Of a DNA stretch of 64,000 nt, positions 48,860-58,170 are shown in pieces. This DNA comes from Halichondria panicea (taxonomy: Eukaryota > Porifera > Demospongiae > Suberitida > Halichondriidae): assembly GCF_963675165.1 (NCBI RefSeq), contig NC_087381.1:3038001-3102000 (forward strand), in the 5' to 3' direction. Position 1 is the first letter of the stretch, and every line of letters begins with the position of its first letter. Under the pieces are notes generated by a model that worked only from the letters and a program-made list of their open reading frames with translations, did no database searches and had not been told where the DNA came from. The position numbers were made by a program, and so were the translations under genes.

Positions 48860-49131
48860 CTGAGAGTACGAGAACATGCAGAAACCATGCAGCTAGATTA
48901 TATAGTTATGCGTATACTCCATCAAGCAGCTAGTATATAAAATTAATGTATCTGTCAATGCTTCAAGAAAATGTATACGTAAAACTTACCACTATCTGAA
49001 CTGTGAGAATCAGCATCCTAATTAAAAAATAAGTACATGTACATCATAAATGTCGATGATTACACACGCATCAATGATAACATAATTATTACATCACTGA
49101 GCTTTACTTGTAAAATAGATAATAATTATAC

Positions 49132-49852
49132 CTGTACTCGGAAATGATAGTCTCTGCAGTCCAATTGGATTACCCTAAGATCTCTTATTTCTGCTTCTTG
49201 ATTGGGTGTGAGTGGGAAGATGTTGGGAGGAATGAAAGAGGGTACCTCGAACACAAGTTGAACGCAGCCTTCATTAATTTCACGAAGTATTAACATTTTT
49301 ACATCAACTTCAAGTATTTTTGCTAGATTTTCTTCAAATTGTTTCAAGTAGAGAAGCTCACATTTGTCGTAAGTAGAGTCGAGCTTCACGATCATCTTAG
49401 TGCTATCTTCTCTGTAGCCCGAACCAAACTTTGTCGGGTACTGAATCCTTCGTTTAGCATATTTTTCAAATTCTTTCACATAAGCTATTAAGTTATCCTG
49501 GTCCTCTTTACTTCCAAGATGGTCAGTGAGATATTTAATCAAGCCATACGAAAAATATGAAACGTAGTCTCGCATAATATCCCATACATCGTAGAAATCG
49601 CTAGCTGCACGTAATTCATCTCGCTTGTCTCGAAATAAACACTGGTTAGGGCCTTTAAATACTTTCTGGTAGCAGCTCACATCCATTAAACAAGACGTCA
49701 ACTTCAGAATTTCTTCAAAACAATTCGAGTTTCCAAAGACTGCTGAAGTTGGAGCACCAACTTTGAGAAAGCTTTATCCATTTCTAGTGAGTCTAGCTCC
49801 CACTTGGCAGAGGAGGGTGTTTCTTGGGTATAACGTCTTGAAACACTGGATT
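49132..49852 (-). pseudogene. Gene B mid-domain exon with 8-bp insertion
   Basis: 721 bp, that is the 713 bp of gene D plus 8. Before the insertion it reads ESSVSRRYTQETPSSAKWEL; after it, in another frame, LMDVSCYQKVFKGPNQCLFR to the normal end. The remainder is open and very close to gene D. Confidence 0.8.
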
Positions 49853-50088
49853 CTGAGAATAGGGTACAAGGGGGGGTATTACGAGACATCTAAATGTTTC
49901 TGACCCCCCAGTCTTGCAGTAATCTTGAGGGAGCTAAATAGCCTGTTCACTAACTACTATGGTTAATAGGCTTTGTATGTAAGCAAAAACAAATGTGTGA
50001 CAGTGCTAATTTGTTTGCAGAGCTAATGCTAGCATTTAGTGTTCATGAGACACCATTGCTTTTAACGCTAATTGGCTACTCTAACATA

Positions 50089-50296
50089 CCGTATAGCGCG
50101 AGGGACTTACATTTCGTGGATTGGCCTCTAAAAGCTATTTCGTTGCACAATGTTCGCGGAATGACTGCTTACCGGAAGCCACGCCTTTAAATCTTTGCAT
50201 GCTATAGCAGGTAACTCTGTGAACATAATTTTCGTGTAGGATTCTATCCACAAAATCTGCGAAAATTAAGCCCATCGAAAATTTCGCGCTATACGG
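50089..50296. mobile_element. TA-flanked CCGTATAGCGCGA miniature element with empty sites
   Basis: 13-bp inverted ends CCGTATAGCGCGA flanked by TA. Genes C (about 40078) and D (about 28914) read CTCTAACATATCTGATAC through the same point without it. Confidence 0.85.
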
Positions 50297-50565
50297 TATC
50301 TAGCTGATACTAAAATAATGAAAGCACCGCGGGTGCTGATGCATCGTGCCAAATAACACCATGCAATAATGTACAAAACGTCGATAGAGATCCTCCTGTC
50401 TAATAATTGCTTTCCCAGATATTGAAGCAGTTTTTGGATAATTATAACAGCAAATATGCATGAGTGTAGGGCAATACATAAAATTGTACGCACTGATGAC
50501 AAACGCAAATGCATCAAAGTGGTAAAAGGAATCGTACGCATTAAATTAACAAGTATCTTGCATAC

Positions 50566-51133
50566 CCGTATTAAGTAACTCCTTCCAGGTTAGAGGAGGC
50601 CCTGATTTCAAACGGTGAGCAAGCATTTCACGAAGACAGGTGCTGTCATCATTAGCACACTGCTTTCTGATGCTATCTAGTGTGACATCATCAACATGTA
50701 GAGCTTGTCCAATCTCAAACCATCTATTCCGAGAGTCGTACAGTTTAGTGTGAGCTTGGTTTAAATCGTTAAGTGTCAGTGTCTCATCTGTATAATACAA
50801 AACAGGGCTGTTATTCGAGCACTGCGAGTAAGTAATTTAAGTAAATACCTGACACGACAAATCCCTCAATTTCATCGGCCACGTCGCTGCGTCCTATTGT
50901 GACATGTCTAAGACTCCTACACAGATCTCCCCAAGTCAGTGAATTATCTGTTGCCTTGATACAATGAGCCAACATTTCTCGGAGACAGTCACCATGGTCA
51001 CTTGACTGCTTCTGAATAGCAGTAAGAGTGTCGTGATCGACTTTGAGAGTTAGCCCAATATTGAACCATTTTGTACGAGCCTTGAACAGCTTGCTGCAAG
51101 CGTCCTTTAGATGGCCAAGAGTCAGAACTTCAT
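50566..51133 (-). CDS. Gene B Death domains DD1 (50849-51133) and DD2 (50566-50787)
   Basis: DD1 is a complete Death-type domain: LKDACSKLFKARTKWFNIGL, GDCLREMLAHCIKA, SLTWGDLCRSLRHVTIGRSD, DEIEGFV. DD2 reads DLNQAHTKLYDSRNRWFEIG and ends LLNTG, six bases shorter than in C-E. Both exons are symmetric in phase 1. Confidence 0.85.
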
Positions 51134-51215
51134 CTGTAAGTAAGATAGGAAATTCAGTTTCCAGGTCCAAACCCACCTTAAAATCTTCACGATTATAATT
51201 CATACTAAATCTTAC

Positions 51216-51540
51216 CCATTTGAGGCCCAGGATTGCTCTCAATGTCTCCAGCTAACGCCAAGAGGTGGGCAAGAGAGTGGAGCAACACAACAATCGATAT
51301 CACCAGGAGACCAACATTCCTTGTATTTTTTAGGAATTTATTTTTATCTTGAGAGCTCAGAAATGTGAGAATATATAATAAAAGCAATCCTCCTTGAACC
51401 ACTTTCGCAGTAGTACCCACTGTATCACTGAAGTGTAGAGGCTGCTGTTTTGTCGAGGGAGCTTTACTGTGTGGTCGCGATCCCTTCCCACCACTGAATA
51501 GCCCAATGCGAGCTCTCCACAACTCCACAGAGATCCCCAT
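51216..51540 (-). CDS. Gene B exon 1: hydrophobic segments plus 2A-like peptide
   Basis: Intact, ending GDIESNPGPQM in phase 1 at GTAAGA. The open frame extends 23 codons upstream of the family start, so an earlier in-frame ATG (51609) exists in this copy only. Confidence 0.85.
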
Positions 51541-52575
51541 GTATAGAGCTGCTGATAGAAAAATTATAGATACCAGATCTACGTACGTACATATACATAG
51601 GCTAGACAAATTTTTTCAATGAATGGTAGATCTAGTCTATATAAACTTATAGACAATTCTAATTAAACTAATATATANNNNNNNNNNNNNNNNNNNNNNN
51701 NNNNNNNNNNNNNNNNNNNNNNNNNNNNNNNNNNNNNNNNNNNNNNNNNNNNNNNNNNNNNNNNNNNNNNNNNNNNNNNNNNNNNNNNNNNNNNNNNNNN
51801 NNNNNNNNNNNNNNNNNNNNNNNNNNNNNNNNNNNNNNNNNNNNNNNNNNNNNNNNNNNNNNNNNNNNNNNNNNNNNTACAAGTTTCCCTACAGAGACAG
51901 TGGAATCCTGATGTTACGTACAAATTGTAATGCCTAAATCACCAGGTAAGCCAAACTGAGCGACAGACACACGGACACACAGACAGACTGACAGACTACT
52001 GTAACCGAGGCCGCTTACGCGCCTCGGGTTAATTATGCATTGAAGTGCTAACCCTTGGCTGTTTACACAAAATAATATATATAGCAACCAAAAGGGTGTT
52101 ATACAATAAATACTGGGCAAAGCAGCAAGAAACAGGAGCAATGCTGAAACTTTTGTGTATGATATATGCATTGTACTATAGGGTCACAGCAAAGTCAGCA
52201 AAGAAGCCTGGAGTTTTATAAATAAGGCTCCTGGTATGTTTTGGGGGCTAGGATAAGTAAAGAAGCAAGCAAAGAAGCAACAACCACAATCATAATTCTA
52301 GCTTTTAGTGACCCTGTTCCATTGTTCCTGGTATGGGGTCACTTCAACTGTAAATACGTAGTCTACCTCGAATAAAGGCCGCGCGTAGCTAGCTGCTAGC
52401 GTGCAAGCAAGTTTTTTATTTTGCTCGACTTTTAATCTACCACTATTAAAGTTGTGTGGAGGCTATCCATGCCGTAAACGCTGAGTATAGAGTCAGATGT
52501 CACACACAAACAAACAAACAAACCAACGGATACCCGTGGCCGCTCGCCCATGCACCTCGGGTAATGATGACTAAC
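51541..52575. other. Gene A/B junction: intron-type repeats and assembly gap
   Basis: 51678-51877 is 200 N. 51878-52565 matches the intron sequence that follows the main ankyrin exon in gene E (13440-14130). The expected nine or so distal ankyrin exons of gene A are missing, so the gap probably stands for several kilobases or for a collapsed duplication. Confidence 0.75.
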
Positions 52576-53442
52576 CTCGTCTTTGCTTTGTAAGTCACAC
52601 TCAGCCACTTGAAAAGAAAGTTTAAGCTCCTTCAGCAAAAATCGTATTAAATTTGGGCTACCAGTTGCAGCAGCAAAATGGATAGGTGTAATTCCATCGA
52701 TGGCCTTCTCATTTACATCGAGTAGTTGGTGCTGTTGAATCTCAGACATCAAGTACTTTACTACATCGACGTTCCCACTTCTGCAGGCATTGTGTAGTGG
52801 AGAGCAATTATTGTTGTCCAGACTTGTGGGATCTACCAGCTGAATGCCGACAAGGTACTTAACGATATGCAGATGTCCATTGAGCGCAGCAAAATGAAGT
52901 GGTGTTTCTTTGTTTGTGGATTCAGTTGCCGCATTGAGTTTCCAGTCTTCAATGAAGTACCTAACAATATTGAGATGTCCATAAGCTGCAGCAACGTGAA
53001 GTAGAAAATGACCTTGCTCAACAGAGTTGCAGTGTAGAACTTCAATCAGGAACCGAACTTGGATTATTTCTCCATTGAATACGGCTGAATGAAGCTTGAT
53101 TGGTGGTACTTCATTCCATTTGGCATGAAGCTGTATGTATGCTGGGAAGGTAATGCCTGATAGCAAACTTCTCAAACGCGTAGCTATATAGTTCAACTGC
53201 AGAAGAAAAACATAATTATGATCGACAAACATGGGTAGGTAAATATACCTCTGGGTCTGCGTCGAGGTCAATTTCAAATTCGGCATGTACTGTTGATGAG
53301 GTTTTGCTAGGTGGATGTTTTGATGACACAGTGCTATATCCAGAATCAGAATGAGAACTCTTTGATTTCGCAGCTATTGACTCATCATCGAGTTCCAGAG
53401 ATGGCTGAGTGCTTTGATTGTCATCGTTGTCCGAGTCAGCAT
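52576..53442 (-). CDS. Gene A DSG exon and main ankyrin exon
   Basis: 53249-53442 carries KSSHSDSGYSTVSSKHPPSK. 52576-53196 codes 207 residues of ankyrin repeats, with small in-frame deletions relative to gene D. Confidence 0.85.
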
Positions 53443-55706
53443 CTGAGAGTACAAGAACAGAAACCGTACAGCTGATTATATTCATGCCCAACAAGCAGCT
53501 ATAGTATTAGCCTCGATCCCAGGCCGAGTTTTCGCTTTTATAACGGTTAGGTGAACAACTAGTTGTTCGCCTAACCGTTATAAAAGCGAAAACTCGGCAA
53601 CCGTTATAAAAGCGAAAACTCGGCCTGGGATCGAGGCTACTATAGTATATAAAATTAAGGTATATCTGTCAATGTGACAAGAAATGTATGTAAAACTTAC
53701 CACTATCTGAACTGTGAGAATTGGCATCCTAATTAAAAAAGAAAGACAGTAAGTACATGACTGATGTACATCATAAATATCGGTGATTGCACACAGTCAC
53801 ATGCATCAATGATAACATTACAGCACTGACAATATCCAGCTTTACATCTGAATGGTACATACCTGTACTTGGAAATGATAGTCCCCGCAGTCCAATTGGA
53901 TCACCCCAAGATCCTTTAGTTCTGCTTCTTGATTGGGTGTGAGTGGGAAGATGTCAAGAGGAATGAAAGAGGGTACCTCGAACATAAGTTGAACACAACC
54001 CTTGTTAATTTCGCGAAGAAACAAAACTTTCATATCAACTTTGAGAGTTTTAGAGATTTTTTTTTGAAATTTTCTCAAGTGTTCAATCTCACATTTGTCA
54101 TAAGTAGAGTCGAGCTTCACAATCATCTCAGTACTATCATTCCCGGAACCAGAACTAAACTTAGTCGGAAACTGAATCCTTCGTTTCGCATATTCTTTGA
54201 AATCTTTCACATACGCTATGAAGTTGTCCTTGTCTTCTTTGTTTCCAAGATTATCAGTGAGATACTTGATCAAATCATACGAAAAATAGGAAACATAGTC
54301 TCGAATAATACGCCATACAGCATGGATATTGCTTGCTGCTTCTAAATCTTGTCGTTTGTCCTTGAAAAAACACTGTTTTTCACCTTTGAACACTGGAGTG
54401 TAGCAACTCAGGTTCATTAAGCAAGACTTTAAATCCTCTAAATCAATTCTCTTGAAAGATTTTTGAAGGTTTGTCTGCAAACTTCCAAACTTGTCATCCA
54501 TTTCTTGTGAGTCTATCAGCCACTCAGAAGAGAGTGTTTCCTGGGTACAGCCTCCTGGTACACTAAATTCTGTAAATAATAAAGAAATGAGTGACCGTGT
54601 GAAGCTTAATGATCTAAGAAGTGTGTAGAAAGATAATTATAGGTGCCACGTGCGACGTACGTTAATTATGATCTATGAGGAAAATTGGAAAGGAGCTTTC
54701 CGCTAAATTCAGTTGGGTCAGATGTTCTTGCATACACACATGTACAATTATTGAACCTAAATTAAGTAATTCCTTCCAGGATAGAGGAGGCCCTGATTTT
54801 AAACGGTGAGCAAGCATTTCACGAAGACAGGTGCTGTCATCATTAGCACACTGCTTTCTGGTGCTATCTAGTGTGACATCATCAACATGTAGAGCTTGTC
54901 CAATCTCAAACCATCTGTTCCGAGAGTCGTATAGTTTAGTGTGAGCTTCTTTTAAATCACCAAGTGTCAGCGTCTCGTCTGTATAATACAGCTGTTAGTG
55001 AGCACGTTATTATAAGTATTTACCTGACACGACAAATCCCTCAATTTCATCAGCCACGTCGCTGCGTCCTATTGTGACATGTCTAAGACTGTTGCACAAA
55101 TCTCCCCAAGTCAGTGAATCTGTTGCCTTGATACAATGAGCCAACATTTCTCGGAGACAGTCACCATGGTCACCAGACTGCTTCTGACTAATAGCAGTAA
55201 GAGTGTCGTGATCGACTTTGAGAGTTAGCCCAATATTGAACCATTCTGTACGAGCCTTGAACAGCTTGCTGCAAGCGTTCTTCAAATGGCCATGGAGAGT
55301 CAGAACTTCATCTGTAAACAAGATAGGAAATTCAGTTTCCAGGAACGAAATCCACCTCTTCACAATTATACTAAATCTTACCCATTCGAGGCCCAGGATT
55401 GCTCTCAACATCTCCAGCTAGCAGCAATAGGTGGGTAAGAGAGTGGAGCAACACAGCAATGGCAATCCCCAGGACACCAGCATTCCTTGTATGTTTTAGT
55501 AAACGTGATTTATCTTGAGAGCTCAAAAACTTAAGAATATACAATAAAAGCAATCCTCCTTGAATCACTTTCGCAGTAGTACCCACTGTATCACTAAAGT
55601 GTAGAGGCTGGAGTTTTGTCGAGGGAGCTTTACTGTGTGGTCGTGATCCCCTCCCACCACTGAACAGCCCAATGCGAGCTCTCCACAACTCCACGGTGAT
55701 CCCCAT
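52576..55706 (-). CDS. Gene A: 2A - DD1 - DD2 - mid-domain - ankyrin protein, 3' part lost in gap
   Basis: Exons: 55382-55706, 55024-55311, 54757-54978, 53863-54569, 53701-53728, 53249-53442, 52576-53196, all in frame (795 codons). No DD3 or linker. The donor after 52576 (GTTAGT) points into the gap, so more ankyrin exons are expected. It is the first gene of the array; its upstream neighbour on the genome is unrelated. Confidence 0.8.
53508..53639. mobile_element. TAGCCTCGAT hairpin element with 9-bp target duplication
   Basis: Near-perfect palindrome TAGCCTCGATCCCAGGCCGA... with part of one arm duplicated. CTATAGTAT flanks both sides (53499-53507, 53640-53648). The paralogous site in gene E (15110) is empty. 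Related hairpins: 58252-58304 and 61320-61415. Confidence 0.8.
53863..54569 (-). CDS. Gene A mid-domain exon
   Basis: 236 codons opening EFSVPGGCTQETLSSEWLID, like gene F, then CLMNLSCYTPVFKGEKQCFF, IIRDYVSYFSYDLIKYLTDN, KLDSTYDKCEIEHLRKFQKK and KGCVQLMFEVPSFIPLDIFP. Intermediate between F and the C-E group. Exon 53701-53728 follows. Confidence 0.8.
54757..55311 (-). CDS. Gene A Death domains DD1 (55024-55311) and DD2 (54757-54978)
   Basis: DD1 carries HLKNACSKLFKARTEWFNIG and GRSDVADEIEGFVVSG. It has one codon more than gene B, through small compensating changes (LTLHGHL, AISQKQSGDHG, ATDSLTW). DD2 ends LLNLG before a GTTCAA donor. Confidence 0.8.
55382..55706 (-). CDS. Gene A exon 1: hydrophobic segments plus 2A-like peptide
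   Basis: Intact. Starts MGITVELW, ends AGDVESNPGPRM in phase 1. The first hydrophobic segment differs from the others (VIQGGLLLLYILKFLS). A GTGAG donor near 55884-55888 and the acceptor before the ATG suggest a 5' UTR intron. Confidence 0.85.
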
Positions 55707-56617
55707 ATACGTAGCTGCATAATGGAGTTTAATATAAAGAATTCAATGACAGTCTGTAGACCTATAAATCAGGTAACTAATGTGAGTGAGTGTGTTCACA
55801 GATACAGACACTAAATACATGGCATAGATCTATTATAATCAACCTGTTGTATATCTATCAAGGTATTATGATTAAACGTAAGTTCTCACCTCTTTGGTTG
55901 GATGTTTAACTAACCACGCACATGCACACACTTCCGCAACATTTCAGACAAGTACACAACGCATGGTTCTTTGTCCTTTGTCACAGAAAATTAGAGGAAC
56001 AAAGAAAGAAAGAAAGAAGCGACGTCTCTTCCTTCTTTCTTTCTTTGTTCCTCCAATTTGTCCACTGCTGTGACAAAGAACAGAAAAAGGAGAGGCTGCG
56101 AAGGAGGCTAGTGCAATGTGTGGGTAGACAAAATTAATGTGTGTGGGGGGGGTACGGGTAGACTAGACTATGTGGACCTGGTCTTATGACGTTTTTTGCT
56201 ACAACAATAATAATTATAGATCTACTCAGTGCCAGTATTGCTCTAGAGTCCAGTGGCGTAGCCAGGATTTTGGGAAGGGCAGAGCTGAAATCGGTTGAGC
56301 AGGGCCAGAGCAGGCGCTGAATAGCATGAAATTTTACCTAGGTCATTACTATCACGGTACGGTGATTCAAGCTGATCGATGAGTTGGAGTTGATGCAGCA
56401 CAAAAGGGGGGGGGGCTCTAGCCCCGTCGCCCCCCTCTGGAGTCTAGATTTCCAGACTGAGCTATAAATCGTTGCATGCGTTGACCTTCACTGATAATAA
56501 ACAGTAAACAGATAAAAATACTTTGTTGACACGGAAAAAAAAAGGAAACAGTCACAATAGTCTGTGTCGCAGTGGCATTACAAAATTATAGTCTCTGACA
56601 AACAGTCAATTAGTAGA
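55707..56617. other. Intergenic region between gene A and the 150-residue gene
   Basis: Contains the likely 5' UTR and promoter of A, a hairpin at 55966-56081 with GGAACAAAGAAAGAAAGAAA arms (about 50 bp each), and a GGCGTAGCCAGGATTTTGGG repeat (56263-56450) also present at 57085. No gene seen. Confidence 0.5.
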
Positions 56618-58170
56618 CTAGGAGTGTTCTGAACTTGACTGTGACCTCACTGAGAGTTTCCGATCATTGATTGTATCCTCCTGAGCACCTGCATACAACA
56701 AACATGGGAAGTTCAATATAAATATATTCTTCATGTAAATTAAAAAATGACTGTAATCTAGAGCGATAATTGTATAATAATTATTATATCTACAGTTAAA
56801 AAAATCATTATATATAGTACTAGTACTAGAAAAGTTTCTTATACCTAGTGCTTTCCTCTGAGATGATGAGCGTGTGGGGGAGGGTGGTGGATAGTAGGGG
56901 TCTTGATACCGGTGGGTGTGTCTGTGTTCACTGGCTTGACGAAATTCCTTCAACTATAATTATAAGAGAAAAATGAGTGGAACAAAAATTTAAATGGTGA
57001 CAGACCAACTAGAGAACATTCTTTTGAAGCACGTAACAATAAAATACAATCTTGCGGTGTTGAGCTATTTAGCTGTACACAGGGGCGTAGCCAGGATTTT
57101 GGGTCGGAAAAGGTTAGGGAGTGCTATTTATAAATGAAAGAGGGCGTGAAGAGCCCGTTTTTTGAGCCGTGCAGTGTCTAAATTTTGTTGACCAGAAGCC
57201 CCTGGCTCTAGATCTAACATTGATCTGTACATGCATGCATGCGCAGTTACAGTGAGTGCAACTAGGTTGGTACCATGGCTAGTTAGAAGTTGCCATGAAC
57301 ATCAGAGGATATGAAATAACAATTGACATTTTTTAGTAAAAATGTACAGCTATAATTTTGCGACCCCTATAAACCTAATAAGTTATCCACGGCTCTGATC
57401 TGCCTAGTTGGGCATGGCCCAATCTTGTATCATTAGAGAAACCTATTAAGCTTTATAGTACGAAAGAGAACTAGTCTATAGATTTAGGCCAGAATAGCTC
57501 ACAGTTTAGACTGAATAGTTTTACTTGCCTACTATAGCTAGCTAACTGCAGCAAGATATGGAAGAGAAGGGGGTGCTCAGCTAGATAATCAGATACACTA
57601 ATTTCTTTGTGTTTTGTACTAAATCAGGTTGGCTCAAGCACCCCAAGCACCCCAAGCACCCCCTGGCACACAATAAAATCACTGTAGTTGGCCAAGCTCC
57701 ACAAAGTGAAACTTATACAGTATAATAATCATTAAATTCCATACCATTATTTGCTGTTTAGACTTGAGTAGGGAGTTGTCTGAGAACTTGGGAACACCCC
57801 ACCCTATCTCTCCCACCCTGGCCGTCTTTGGAGGTGGATAGGGACAATTCTGTATCGGGAAATGAGCCGTGAATAGAAAATTTCCAAGCCAGATAATGGA
57901 GGTTCTACAATAAAATACTGATGTTCACTAACAGTTGCAGCTCTGCAGAGGTACTTAGTATCACTAGAGGCCTCAGGGGACATGGAGCCGTGACCCACAC
58001 AGAATTGTTCCTCAACATGTGTCTTGAAGTCACTGATTCCATCTGGACCTGTGGTATAAAAAATTATTTTAAAGAGGACATCATTAAGAAGGCTTTTCCT
58101 TGGATGATCAATTCTCACCAGTAAATAATACTGCTCCATTTGGTTTCCTCTCTGCACTAACTGTGCTCAT
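56618..58170 (-). CDS. Unrecognised 150-residue protein, five coding exons
   Basis: Exons 58119-58170, 57933-58048, 57745-57849, 56845-56953, 56618-56688 have GT/AG junctions and fitting phases (1,0,0,1), and end at TAG. The protein starts MSTVSAERKPNGAVLFTG, has a central PPPKTARVGEIGWGVPKFSD then LKSKQQIMLKEFRQAS, a His/Tyr/Pro-rich part (HRHTHRYQDPYYPPPSPTR) and a Ser-rich end. No signal peptide, membrane segment or known domain. The size and short basic/aromatic motifs resemble small ciliary or cytoskeletal proteins, but this is a guess. An alternative read-through of exon 2 would add a different tail and is less likely. Confidence 0.6.

Larger units (their letters stand above)
43261..51540 (-). 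pseudogene. Gene B: 2A - DD1 - DD2 - mid-domain - ankyrin copy, mid-domain frameshifted
   Basis: Exons or remnants: 51216-51540, 50849-51133, 50566-50787, 49132-49852, 48990-49017, 48666-48859, 47964-48596, 46254-46355, 46048-46146, 45070-45168, 44607-44810, 44346-44543, 44005-44202, 43740-43937, 43368-43561, 43261-43317. DD3 and the linker are deleted, but the phases of DD2 (1) and the mid-domain (1) still match. An 8-bp insertion near 49706-49713 causes a stop (KKF*). A 7-bp deletion near 43375 ends the last ankyrin exon early (NPRIR*). If the insertion is real, only a short 2A-DD1-DD2 product would be made. A sequencing error cannot be excluded. Confidence 0.7.

Noticed and set aside
51637-51923. 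ORFs of X residues
   Set aside because: Translation through the 200-N gap.
5445-55706. 2A motif as evidence for an integrated virus or non-LTR retrotransposon
   Set aside because: No reverse transcriptase, endonuclease, capsid or polymerase frame nearby; the motif is part of a spliced cellular gene in every copy.
57804-58157. 117-residue minus-strand ORF as a single-exon gene
   Set aside because: It contains clear splice sites; the spliced form joins five exons with matching phases.
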